Assembly: GCA_035288145.1 (NCBI GenBank) | Contig: DATEAX010000026.1 | Location: 1-21,394, forward strand | Source: DATEAX01 sp035288145 | Lineage (GTDB): Bacteria; Patescibacteriota; UBA1384; UBA12157; JAENIV01 | Direction of reading: 5' to 3' | Length of the DNA: 21,394 bases | Shown: positions 7,432-13,483 of the stretch, one piece after another | Layout: the number at the start of each line of letters is the position of its first letter | Numbering within the stretch: position 1 is the first letter of the stretch | Notes under the pieces: model-generated | Database searches by the model: none | Told to the model about the DNA's origin: nothing | What the model saw: only the letters and a program-made list of their open reading frames with translations | Made by a program: the position numbers and the translations under genes

Positions 7432-7452
7432 TTAAGCGGAATAGAATATAGT
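7425..7452 (+). promoter_or_regulatory. Putative dnaX promoter
   Basis: TTGTAT (7425-7430), a 16-nt spacer, then TATAGT (7447-7452): four and five matches to the sigma-70 hexamers. The transcript would carry a leader of about 100 nt consisting of the AT-rich repeat array. Confidence 0.4.
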
Positions 7453-7455
7453 AAG

Positions 7456-7555
7456 AAATGCAAAGTGCAAATCTCAAATCTCAAAATTAAAACTTAAAAT
7501 TCAAAATTTATTCATTTTACATTTTGACTTTTGCATTTTGATTTTTGAATTAACA
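7456..7555. repeat. AT-rich CAAAATTCAAAAT / TTTTGCATTTTG array upstream of dnaX
   Basis: The first half is written in CAAAA words and the second in the complementary TTTTG words. The array can therefore fold back as a long weak hairpin just before the dnaX ATG. No Shine-Dalgarno is present at this start. Confidence 0.75.
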
Positions 7556-7557
7556 TT

Positions 7558-9102
7558 ATGGTTTTTTACCGCAAATATCGGCCCCAAAAATTTAGCGAGG
7601 TTATCGGTCAGGAGCCAATTGTCGAGACCCTAAGCAATGCCTTGGCCTCTTCAAGTTTTTCCCACGGCTATTTATTTGCCGGTCCCCGCGGCACGGGCAA
7701 AACGACGTTGGCGCGGATCTTGGCTAAAGCCCTAAACTGCACTGCAAGAAAACTGGGGAAAAACTCCTTTGAACCCTGCAATAAGTGCCTTTCCTGCAGG
7801 GAAATTACCCTCGGCAAATCTCTGGACTTGATTGAAATTGACGCCGCCTCCAACCGGGGGATTGACGAAATTCGTGATTTAAGGGAAAAGATTCGTTTCG
7901 CCCCGGTAAAAAGCGCCTATAAGATCTACATTATCGACGAAGTCCATATGCTTACCAAAGAGGCCTTCAATGCCCTCTTAAAAACCCTTGAAGAACCGCC
8001 CAAGCATGCGATTTTCATTATGGCTACCACCGAGCCTCAAAAAGTGCCGCTGACGATTCTTTCCCGGGTTCAGCGGTTTGATTTTCGCCGGGCAAAAGCA
8101 AATGAAATTCAAAAACTCCTTAAAAAAGTCGCGGTTTCGGAAAATGTCAAGATTGATGAGGCGGCAGTCCAGCTTTTAAGCCAGCTTTCTTTTGGCGCCT
8201 TTCGCGACGGATTAACCCTGTTTGATCAGGTGGCCTCGGTAAGGAAGACCACGGCTTCAAAAATTACCCTGGAGCAGGTGCAGGAGATTTTGGGACTGGC
8301 CCATGAAAAATCAATTTTTGATTTTATCGAAAATTTTGCCCAGAAAGACCGTCAAAAGGCCTTTAAGCTTATCGCCGGTCTTTATCAGCAGGGAGTTGAT
8401 TTGGAAAATTTTACCCTCAAATTAGTGGAAATTTTGAGAAAAATAGCTCTTTTTAAAATCGGCGAAAATCAGTTATTTGATTTGACTTCCGAGCAGCAGG
8501 AGGAGGCCAAGCGTCTGGGAGAGTTTTTCGAGATAAATGAACTAATGTCCGTGATTCAAAAATTTGCTTTTTCTCTGCCGCAAATTAAAGCTTCCCCCTT
8601 GCCCCAGTTACCACTGGAAATGGTGGTGTATGGATATACACAAAATCAAAATGAAAAATTAAAAATTGATAAAGACCGAGGGGATGCCCCGAGCGAAATG
8701 CCGGTGTCCCGATTCGCCAAAGGCGAAATCGAGACTAGGTTGGATAGGGTGGTTGAAAGCGAAGGGCGACCCGAGGCAACAAAATTGAATAAGGATCTTT
8801 GGTCTCAAATCGTCAAAGAAGCCAAGGCCCACAATCATTCCTTGGCGGCGCTTTTGCGGGATGCGGTTCTGGCAGAAAGCCGGAACGAGACAATTACTTT
8901 GGCCTTTAAGTTTAAATTTCACGCCAATATGGTCTCGGCCAAAAAAAATTGCCAGATTATCGAAGGAATCATCGAAAAAATCACCGGTTCCCGCTACCGG
9001 GTCGTCTGCGTCGTCAATCCAGAACTCGTCATCCAGGCGCCCTCCGATACCGAAGAAGAACTCATAAACGGCGCCAAGGAGGTCTTTGAGGTCGAGGAGT
9101 GA
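7558..9102 (+). CDS. dnaX: DNA polymerase III subunit gamma/tau (DnaX)
   Basis: DnaX is the AAA+ subunit of the clamp loader that places the sliding clamp during replication. The 514-residue product starts with the standard FYRKYRPQKFSEVIGQE. Walker A GPRGTGKT is at 42-49; zinc-binding cysteines are 61, 74, 77 and 80; the DEVH box is at 127-130. The sensor-1 region SRVQRF (169-174) has Val where most have Cys, and the sensor-2 region GAFRD is at 213-217. The collar domain ends near residue 355. Residues about 372-408 look like an in-frame palindromic insert of low similarity to other DnaX. The C-terminus is short, with no long Pro-rich tau tail. No canonical tau/gamma frameshift cassette with an early alternative stop was found. 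It diverges from the pilB operon and precedes dnaB. Confidence 0.95.
   Translation: MVFYRKYRPQKFSEVIGQEPIVETLSNALASSSFSHGYLFAGPRGTGKTTLARILAKALNCTARKLGKNSFEPCNKCLSCREITLGKSLDLIEIDAASNRGIDEIRDLREKIRFAPVKSAYKIYIIDEVHMLTKEAFNALLKTLEEPPKHAIFIMATTEPQKVPLTILSRVQRFDFRRAKANEIQKLLKKVAVSENVKIDEAAVQLLSQLSFGAFRDGLTLFDQVASVRKTTASKITLEQVQEILGLAHEKSIFDFIENFAQKDRQKAFKLIAGLYQQGVDLENFTLKLVEILRKIALFKIGENQLFDLTSEQQEEAKRLGEFFEINELMSVIQKFAFSLPQIKASPLPQLPLEMVVYGYTQNQNEKLKIDKDRGDAPSEMPVSRFAKGEIETRLDRVVESEGRPEATKLNKDLWSQIVKEAKAHNHSLAALLRDAVLAESRNETITLAFKFKFHANMVSAKKNCQIIEGIIEKITGSRYRVVCVVNPELVIQAPSDTEEELINGAKEVFEVEE
8671..8781. repeat. In-frame palindromic insert within dnaX
   Basis: This coding stretch contains GAGGGGATGCCCCGAG and GATTCGCC-AAA-GGCGAAATC inverted repeats. 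It is translated as a charged, Gly/Pro/Arg-containing linker between the collar and C-terminal region. Its composition differs from flanking dnaX. I infer a repeat element inserted in frame. Confidence 0.45.
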
Positions 9103-9118
9103 GCCTCAAGCGAAACAC

Positions 9119-9141
9119 CGCACCGACTTTAGTCTGGTGCG
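9119..9141 (+). terminator. Hairpin after dnaX (weak terminator or mRNA end)
   Basis: CGCACC-GACT and AGTC-T-GGTGCG form a roughly 10-bp stem with one bulged base and a very small loop. It lies 17 nt past the dnaX stop. It is followed by GTGGGTATTTATCCCC and not by a U run, so it may only stabilise the 3' end. Confidence 0.35.
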
Positions 9142-9158
9142 TGGGTATTTATCCCCGC

Positions 9159-9176
9159 AATCCACAGAATCCACAG
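9159..9176 (+). repeat. Tandem 9-mer AATCCACAG x2 (DnaA-box-like)
   Basis: Two perfect adjacent copies of AATCCACAG lie in the dnaX-dnaB gap. AATCCACA resembles the DnaA box TTATCCACA with mismatches at the 5' end. A TTGACA follows at 9179-9184 without a good -10, so I do not call a promoter. Confidence 0.4.
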
Positions 9177-9188
9177 GGTTGACATAGA

Positions 9189-9298
9189 TAATGCAAAATG
9201 CAAAAGTCAAAATGCAAAATGAAAATGTAAAATCCAAAATGTATTAAATAATTTTAAATTTTGAATTGTGGTTTTGAGATTTGATTTTTGATTTTTGA
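9189..9298. repeat. AT-rich AATGCAAAATGCAAAAGTC array upstream of dnaB
   Basis: This is the same family as the array before dnaX: CAAAATG words first, then TTTTGA words, ending 14 nt before the dnaB ATG. Confidence 0.75.
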
Positions 9299-9312
9299 AC
9301 TTAAGGAGGGCT

Positions 9313-10656
9313 ATGCCCAACCAAATCAAAGTTCCCCCTCAAAACATTGAAGCCGAACAGTCGGTTTTAGGGTCAATTCTTTTGGACAAAAATGCGATTG
9401 TCAAAATCGCCGATATTTTGCAGTCGGAGGATTTCTACCGCCAAGACCACACTACTATCTATAGATGTATTCTGAAACTCTATGAAAAAAGAAAACCGAT
9501 TGATGTCGTGACGCTGACCAACGAGCTGGAAAAGGAGAAGGAACTTAAGGATGTCGGCGGGGCATCATACTTGGCAACTTTAGTGAATTCCGTCCCCACC
9601 GCCGCCCATGTCGTCACTTATGCCAATATCGTCCATCAGAAAGCGACCTTAAGACGGTTGATTTCCGCCGCCGCCGACATTACCGAACTTGGTTTTGATG
9701 AGGTCGCTGATATGGAAATAATTCTCGACAAGGCCGAAAGCACTCTTTTCAGCGTTTCCCAAAAATATGTCAAACAGTATTTTACCCCGATTAAGGACGT
9801 GTTGGAGGATTCTTTCGAGAGAATTGACAAACTTCATAAAGAAAAGGGGGCGATTCGGGGAGTGCCGACCGGTTTTCGTGATTTGGATAATATCTTAGCC
9901 GGTCTTCAGCCCTCGGACCTGATTATTCTGGCTTCCCGGCCTTCAATCGGCAAATCTTCATTGGCCTTAAATATTGCCGACTATGTCGCCTGCGAAGCCA
10001 AAACCCCGGTGGGGATTTTTTCTTTGGAAATGTCTAAGGAGCAGATTATTGATCGGCTTCTGTGTCTAAGGGGTTCAGTGGACTCTTGGAAACTCCGGAC
10101 GGGCAATTTGGAAGACGAAGATTTTGGCAAATTGAATTACGCCATGGGGGTGCTCTCCGAGACGCCGATTTTTATTGACGATTCGCCATTTTTAAATGTG
10201 ATGGAAATCCGGACTAAGGCCCGGCGACTGCAGATGGAGCAGGAGTTGGGGCTGATTATTATTGATTATTTGCAGCTGATGTCCGGGATGAGTACTCGCA
10301 GTTCCGATAACCGCGTCCAGGAGGTTTCGGAAATCTCCCGGTCTCTGAAGGCGCTTGCCAGGGAGCTTAATGTACCGGTACTGGCTTTGTCCCAGCTTTC
10401 CCGGGCAGTCGAACACCGGCCGGACAAAAAACCGATTTTGGCAGACCTTCGCGAAAGTGGTTCGATCGAACAAGATTCTGATGTGGTGATGTTTATTTAT
10501 CGCGACGACTATTATGATTCGGATTCCGAAAGGAAAAATATTGCGGAGATTTTAATTCGGAAACATCGCCACGGTCCCACCGGCGATGTCCAATTATATT
10601 TTAAACCGGAATATATGAAGTTCGCCACCGTGGAGAAGAAACTCACGTCAAAATAA
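9313..10656 (+). CDS. dnaB: Replicative DNA helicase DnaB
   Basis: DnaB is the hexameric 5'-3' helicase that unwinds DNA at the replication fork. I use the ATG at 9313 (MPNQIKVPPQNIEAEQSVLGS), preceded by AAGGAGG (9303-9309) at the close spacing of 3 nt. This gives 447 residues, normal for the family. The N-terminal helical domain, which contacts primase, covers about 10-110. The RecA-like domain has Walker A SRPSIGKSS (208-216; the usual Met-Gly-Lys-Thr is Ile-Gly-Lys-Ser here), Walker B LIIIDYLQLM (314-323) and LADLRESGSIEQDSD, with the RNA-polymerase-independent KHRHGPTG near the C-terminus acting with the arginine finger. No intein is present. It follows dnaX on the same strand but is separated by a hairpin and a repeat array. 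Confidence 0.96.
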   Translation: MPNQIKVPPQNIEAEQSVLGSILLDKNAIVKIADILQSEDFYRQDHTTIYRCILKLYEKRKPIDVVTLTNELEKEKELKDVGGASYLATLVNSVPTAAHVVTYANIVHQKATLRRLISAAADITELGFDEVADMEIILDKAESTLFSVSQKYVKQYFTPIKDVLEDSFERIDKLHKEKGAIRGVPTGFRDLDNILAGLQPSDLIILASRPSIGKSSLALNIADYVACEAKTPVGIFSLEMSKEQIIDRLLCLRGSVDSWKLRTGNLEDEDFGKLNYAMGVLSETPIFIDDSPFLNVMEIRTKARRLQMEQELGLIIIDYLQLMSGMSTRSSDNRVQEVSEISRSLKALARELNVPVLALSQLSRAVEHRPDKKPILADLRESGSIEQDSDVVMFIYRDDYYDSDSERKNIAEILIRKHRHGPTGDVQLYFKPEYMKFATVEKKLTSK

Positions 10657-10663
10657 TACCCCC

Positions 10664-10692
10664 TTGACAGAATGAGGGACTTTTGATAGGAT
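10664..10692 (+). promoter_or_regulatory. Strong promoter for the large structured RNA
   Basis: TTGACA (10664-10669), a 17-nt spacer, then TAGGAT (10687-10692): a perfect -35 with optimal spacing and a 4-of-6 -10. It lies 7 nt after the dnaB stop. Transcription should begin near 10699. Confidence 0.75.
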
Positions 10693-10698
10693 AAAAAT

Positions 10699-11092
10699 GC
10701 ATCTTTGATTAGATGTTGGAGATGAAGGTGTGTAAGCAGAGGGTCTAGAGGCTCACTATCGTCCTCTTGGGCGATGACGTATAGGGCTGTAATGCCGGAA
10801 TCTCCCTGTCCAGAGTAGTTCGCCCATACTAATTTGGACAGCACTCGTCCAGCTTATTTCTCATTTGGGAGCAGCCGTCGTTACGCTTCAACCCTTACCT
10901 CCTGTAACGGTGGGACTGTACCAAACGCGGCTGCTCCCCGTCAATGTCGGTCCTACCCGACACTCCAGGCCTGCCCTGACCATCTTCTTCCTAGAAAAAC
11001 CTATCGGCAGTTGTCAGGGCGGGCCTGCACTTCATTGAGCTTTGTTGGCTCAAAACCAAGCCCAGGAAGGTCATCCTTCCTGGGCTTTATCT
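10699..11092 (+). ncRNA. Unrecognised structured RNA, about 390 nt
   Basis: An own promoter upstream and a 13-bp terminator at the end define this RNA. No open frame inside has plausible coding features. Perfect or near-perfect helices, in order: CATCT/AGATG (10700-10715); ATCGTCC-TCTT-GGGCGAT (10758-10775); GTCCA/TGGAC (10808-10839); an 11-bp helix GGGAGCAGCCG (10867-10877) with CGGCTGCTCCC (10928-10938) enclosing CGTTAC/GTAACG (10879-10909); TGTCGG/CCGACA (10945-10962); a 15-bp helix at 10966-10980 with 11013-11027 containing a single G-U; TTGAGC/GCTCAA (11035-11053); then the terminator. Missing are the RNase P GAGGAAAGTCC core, the tmRNA tRNA-like end, the SRP GGAAGCAGCC loop and 6S architecture. 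I cannot name it. Confidence 0.7.
11058..11092 (+). terminator. Intrinsic terminator of the large RNA
   Basis: A perfect 13-bp stem AAGCCCAGGAAGG / CCTTCCTGGGCTT with loop TCAT is followed by TATCTT. The U tail is interrupted but the stem is very stable. Confidence 0.8.
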
Positions 11093-11112
11093 TAAAATTG
11101 CGGGGTCTGCGT

Positions 11113-11129
11113 CCCGATGTCACATCGGG
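11113..11129. repeat. Palindrome CCCGATGT-C-ACATCGGG, copy 1
   Basis: A perfect 8-bp palindrome with one central base, ending 2 nt before the -35 box of the next promoter. A second copy is at 11290-11306. It could be an operator or a dispersed repeat. Confidence 0.65.
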
Positions 11130-11131
11130 GC

Positions 11132-11160
11132 TTGACAAACTCCTCCATTTGGAGTATAAT
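11132..11160 (+). promoter_or_regulatory. Perfect sigma-70 consensus promoter for a small RNA
   Basis: TTGACA (11132-11137), a 17-nt spacer, TATAAT (11155-11160): exact consensus. Transcription should begin near 11167. Confidence 0.85.
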
Positions 11161-11166
11161 AAGAAA

Positions 11167-11229
11167 ATAAATGGAAAACGGAGGGAAAACGGCAGAAGTA
11201 AGGGTTTTTCTTTTCCTCCTGCCGTTTTT
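11167..11229 (+). ncRNA. Putative small RNA, about 60 nt
   Basis: A consensus promoter immediately upstream and a hairpin followed by a U run at the end leave only about 60 nt of transcript. It contains ATGGAAAACGGAGGG, then the terminator helix AAAACGGCAG / CTGCCGTTTT (11186-11195, 11219-11228) with a pyrimidine-rich loop. The 5' GGAGGGAAAA (11180-11189) can instead pair with TTTTCCTCC (11211-11219), which would disrupt the terminator helix, so two alternative folds exist. No protein of more than a few codons fits. Alternatively this is the 5' leader of a longer pcrA-directed transcript. Confidence 0.6.
11186..11229 (+). terminator. Terminator of the small RNA
   Basis: A 10-bp helix AAAACGGCAG/CTGCCGTTTT with a 23-nt loop and a five-base U run (11225-11229). 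Confidence 0.65.
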
Positions 11230-11289
11230 CATAGCCTGGAAAAACAAACACAAACGCACCTTGACTCAATGCGGCAGGCAGGGCTAACG

Positions 11290-11306
11290 CCCGATGTAAC
11301 ATCGGT
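11290..11306. repeat. Palindrome CCCGATGT-A-ACATCGGT, copy 2
   Basis: A second copy of the 11113-11129 palindrome. Here the inverted repeat is longer: GGGC and AAC at 11281-11289 pair with GTT and GCCC on the far side (to about 11313). No promoter is adjacent. Confidence 0.6.
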
Positions 11307-11313
11307 GTTGCCC

Positions 11314-11427
11314 GACGGGGGTGGAGTTATGCGGTCCTTACTTTGAGCACATGCTTATGGTAGGGACAAGGCCAATTACTTTGCCCTTACCACAAACCCC
11401 GTACCAGAATAAAATCCGGTTCGGGGT
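11314..11427 (+). promoter_or_regulatory. Structured block with competing helices upstream of pcrA
   Basis: GTCCTTAC (11334-11341) can pair with GTAGGGAC (11360-11367), but GGTAGGG (11359-11365) can also pair with CCCTTACC (11384-11391). Likewise ACCCCG (11396-11401) can pair with CGGGG at 11316-11320 or with CGGGGT (11422-11427). Two such switches before a terminator resemble a riboswitch or attenuator, but I recognise no known aptamer. I find no good promoter of its own; it may be reached from upstream read-through. Confidence 0.4.
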
Positions 11428-11491
11428 AAAGGCGCGACGAGCGGTCAATAATTTAAAGTTAATTTGGGCCGACCTCGATCGCGCCTTTTTC
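11428..11491 (+). terminator. Terminator upstream of pcrA
   Basis: A long hairpin: AAAGGCGCG pairs with CGCGCCTTT, then CGAG with CTCG across a small internal loop, then CGGTC with GGCCG. It ends in TTTTT at 11486-11490. It lies 59 nt before the pcrA ATG, so pcrA needs either read-through or the promoter at 11531-11539. Confidence 0.75.
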
Positions 11492-11510
11492 ATTGGTTCA
11501 ACTTTTTTCA

Positions 11511-11539
11511 TTCATTTAGCCCTAATTTTCTGATATACT
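11511..11539 (+). promoter_or_regulatory. Extended -10 promoter of pcrA (leaderless transcript likely)
   Basis: TG-A-TATACT (11531-11539) is a good extended -10. The -35 (TTCATT, 11511-11516) is weak. The start point would fall near 11546, only about 4 nt before the ATG at 11550, and no Shine-Dalgarno is present. Confidence 0.6.
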
Positions 11540-11549
11540 TCCTATTGTT

Positions 11550-13424
11550 ATGGAATCATCAACCTTGGCTGGTCTCAATGAAAAGCAAATCGAAGCCGTC
11601 ACCACCATTGAGGGACCGGTTTTGATTCTCGCCGGCGCCGGTTCGGGCAAAACCAAAGCCTTGACTCACCGGGTGGCTTATCTCATCAAAGAAAAAAAAA
11701 TTTCTTCCCATAATCTTTTGGTGGTGACATTTACCAACAAAGCCGCCGAAGAGATGATTTTGAGAATCAATCGTCTTCTGGGTCAAAAACAAAACATCTT
11801 GGCGCAAAGAATTCCCCGTCTCCTCCCTTGGGCGGGGACCTTTCACAGCATTTGCGCCAAGATATTAAGGAAAGAAATTGAATTGTTGGGCTTCAGCAGG
11901 TCTTATACCATTCTCGACGAAGACGATTCATTAGCGGCCCTCAAGCAGGCGATGGATGTTTTGGCGATTGACAAAAAGCAATATAATCCTAAAGCGATTA
12001 AGAATTTTATCTCCGGCGCTAAAAATGAACTCCTTACCCCACGGGAATATCAGAAATTCGCTCAAGGATATTTTGGCGAAGTCGTTTTTTCGTGCTACAG
12101 CCAATATCAGAAAGATCTTAAGGCAGGCAACTTGCTGGATTTTGACGATCTTTTAATGAAAACCGTCGAGCTTTTCCGGAAATCGGAAGAAGTTTTGGCA
12201 TGCTGGCAGGGACTCTTTAAGTATATTCTGGTTGACGAATATCAGGATACCAATCATGCCCAATATGTTTTAATTAAACTCTTGGCGGCAAAGCACAGGA
12301 ATCTTTTTGTGATTGGCGACGATTTTCAGGCAATTTATTCGTTCCGAGGGGCAAACTTCCGGAATATCTTGGACTTTGAAAAGGATTATCCGCGGGCGAA
12401 AATTATCAAAATGGAGCAGAATTATCGTTCGACCGCCAAAATTATCCAAGCCGCCCAAAAAGTGATTGAGAAAAATGTCCTCAAATCGGAGAAATCTCTT
12501 TGGACGGCTAACGAAGAGGGACTTTTGCCGACAGTGTTTGAAGCCGGAAACGAAATCGAGGAAACCGATTTTATCCTTGACGAAATCGAGGCCTTAAAGA
12601 CTTTAAACGGCTATCATCAATGCGTTATTCTTTACCGGACTAACGCCCAGTCACGGATCCTCGAAGAAGCCCTCCTTACAAGGGGGATTCCCTATCGTTT
12701 GATTGGCGCCCTCCGATTCTATGAACGCAAGGAAATCAAAGATATTCTGGCTTATTTAAAACTTATTTCGAATCCTTTAGATAAGGTTTCTTTAAGAAGA
12801 ATTATTAATGTGCCGCCCAGAGGCATTGGAAAAATAATGCAAAATGCAAATATCAAAATTCAAAATGCCTTTAGGCACGCAAATTCAAAATGCAAAATGT
12901 TTTATCAAATGATGGAAGATTTGCGAAAAGCGGCGAAGGATTTGACGGTTGCCGGCCTGATTAACGAGGTGACACAAAAGTCGAATTATAAAGATTGGCT
13001 TTTAGACGGCACCGAAGAGGGGGAAATGCGTTGGGAAAACATTGAAGAATTAAAATCGGTGGCCCAAAAGTCGTCTTCTTTGGAAGAGTTTTTGGAACGG
13101 GTGGCGCTGGTTGCGGACATTGACAATTTTGACCGAGAAGCAAAAGCCGTGACTTTAATGACTTTGCACAATGCCAAAGGTTTGGAATTTCCAATTGTTT
13201 TTATGGTCGGCATGGAAGAGGGTTTATTTCCTCATGCCAATTCGCTTTTAGATCCGGCTGATTTGGAAGAGGAGCGCCGGCTTTGCTATGTTGGCATTAC
13301 CCGGGCCCAAAAACGGCTATACCTCACTTATGCTCTAAGTCGCATGCTTTTCGGCTCTTTCCAAGCCAACGCCCCCTCGCGGTTTTTAGGCGAGATCCCC
13401 AAAGAACTGCTCGAACGTCTTTGA
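11550..13424 (+). CDS. pcrA: UvrD/PcrA-type superfamily 1 DNA helicase
   Basis: This is an ATP-dependent 3'-5' helicase acting in DNA repair and in clearing recombination and replication intermediates. The 624 residues are about 100 fewer than typical PcrA. Motifs in order: Q-motif LNEKQIEAV (9-17), Walker A AGAGSGKT (28-35), Ia FTNKAAEEM, TFHS (97-100), motif II ILVDEYQDT (226-234), III GDDFQAIYSFRGA, IV QNYRS (290-294), V TLHNAKGLEF, VI VGITRAQKRLYL. Just after the VPPRGIGK turn in domain 2B, residues about 429-450 are encoded by the AT-rich repeat family, and the 2B segment that normally follows is shortened. The C-terminal tail that binds RNA polymerase in Bacillus PcrA is absent. UvrD and PcrA cannot be separated from sequence alone. 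Confidence 0.95.
   Translation: MESSTLAGLNEKQIEAVTTIEGPVLILAGAGSGKTKALTHRVAYLIKEKKISSHNLLVVTFTNKAAEEMILRINRLLGQKQNILAQRIPRLLPWAGTFHSICAKILRKEIELLGFSRSYTILDEDDSLAALKQAMDVLAIDKKQYNPKAIKNFISGAKNELLTPREYQKFAQGYFGEVVFSCYSQYQKDLKAGNLLDFDDLLMKTVELFRKSEEVLACWQGLFKYILVDEYQDTNHAQYVLIKLLAAKHRNLFVIGDDFQAIYSFRGANFRNILDFEKDYPRAKIIKMEQNYRSTAKIIQAAQKVIEKNVLKSEKSLWTANEEGLLPTVFEAGNEIEETDFILDEIEALKTLNGYHQCVILYRTNAQSRILEEALLTRGIPYRLIGALRFYERKEIKDILAYLKLISNPLDKVSLRRIINVPPRGIGKIMQNANIKIQNAFRHANSKCKMFYQMMEDLRKAAKDLTVAGLINEVTQKSNYKDWLLDGTEEGEMRWENIEELKSVAQKSSSLEEFLERVALVADIDNFDREAKAVTLMTLHNAKGLEFPIVFMVGMEEGLFPHANSLLDPADLEEERRLCYVGITRAQKRLYLTYALSRMLFGSFQANAPSRFLGEIPKELLERL
12835..12899. repeat. AATGCAAAATGCAAA repeat array inside pcrA
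   Basis: The same words found in the intergenic arrays (AATGCAAAATGCAAAT, CAAAATTCAAAATG) plus a GCCTTTAGGC palindrome occur in frame in domain 2B. The gap before tatD carries the matching AATGCCTAAAGGCAAAATG. Confidence 0.8.
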
Positions 13425-13483
13425 GAGTTGAAATTTTGAGGGATTGCTTTAGAATTAAGAATTGAACCCCAAAAGGAGCGATT

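Noticed and set aside
8941..8948. A8 run in dnaX as a tau/gamma programmed frameshift
   Set aside because: It is near the 3' end, and neither shifted frame meets an early stop that would give a gamma-like product. No stimulatory hairpin or Shine-Dalgarno element is evident.
9179..9207. Promoter at TTGACA before dnaB
   Set aside because: No -10 like hexamer lies 16-18 nt downstream; the sequence there is array text.
10512..10844. Minus-strand 110-codon open frame over the dnaB end
   Set aside because: It is antisense to dnaB and to the RNA gene, with no ribosome-binding site or domain.
10699..11092. RNase P RNA, tmRNA, SRP RNA or 6S RNA identity for the large RNA
   Set aside because: No GAGGAAAGTCC/ACAG core, no tRNA-like 3' end or tag frame, no SRP GGAAGCAGCC loop and no single long bubble hairpin on either strand. 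A slight AGGTAAGGGT resemblance to RNase P on the minus strand has no supporting core.
10834..11346. 170-codon open frame across the dnaB-pcrA gap
   Set aside because: It runs through the terminator, the consensus promoter and palindromes, has no Shine-Dalgarno, and its product has no recognisable domain. The structured RNA explanation fits better.
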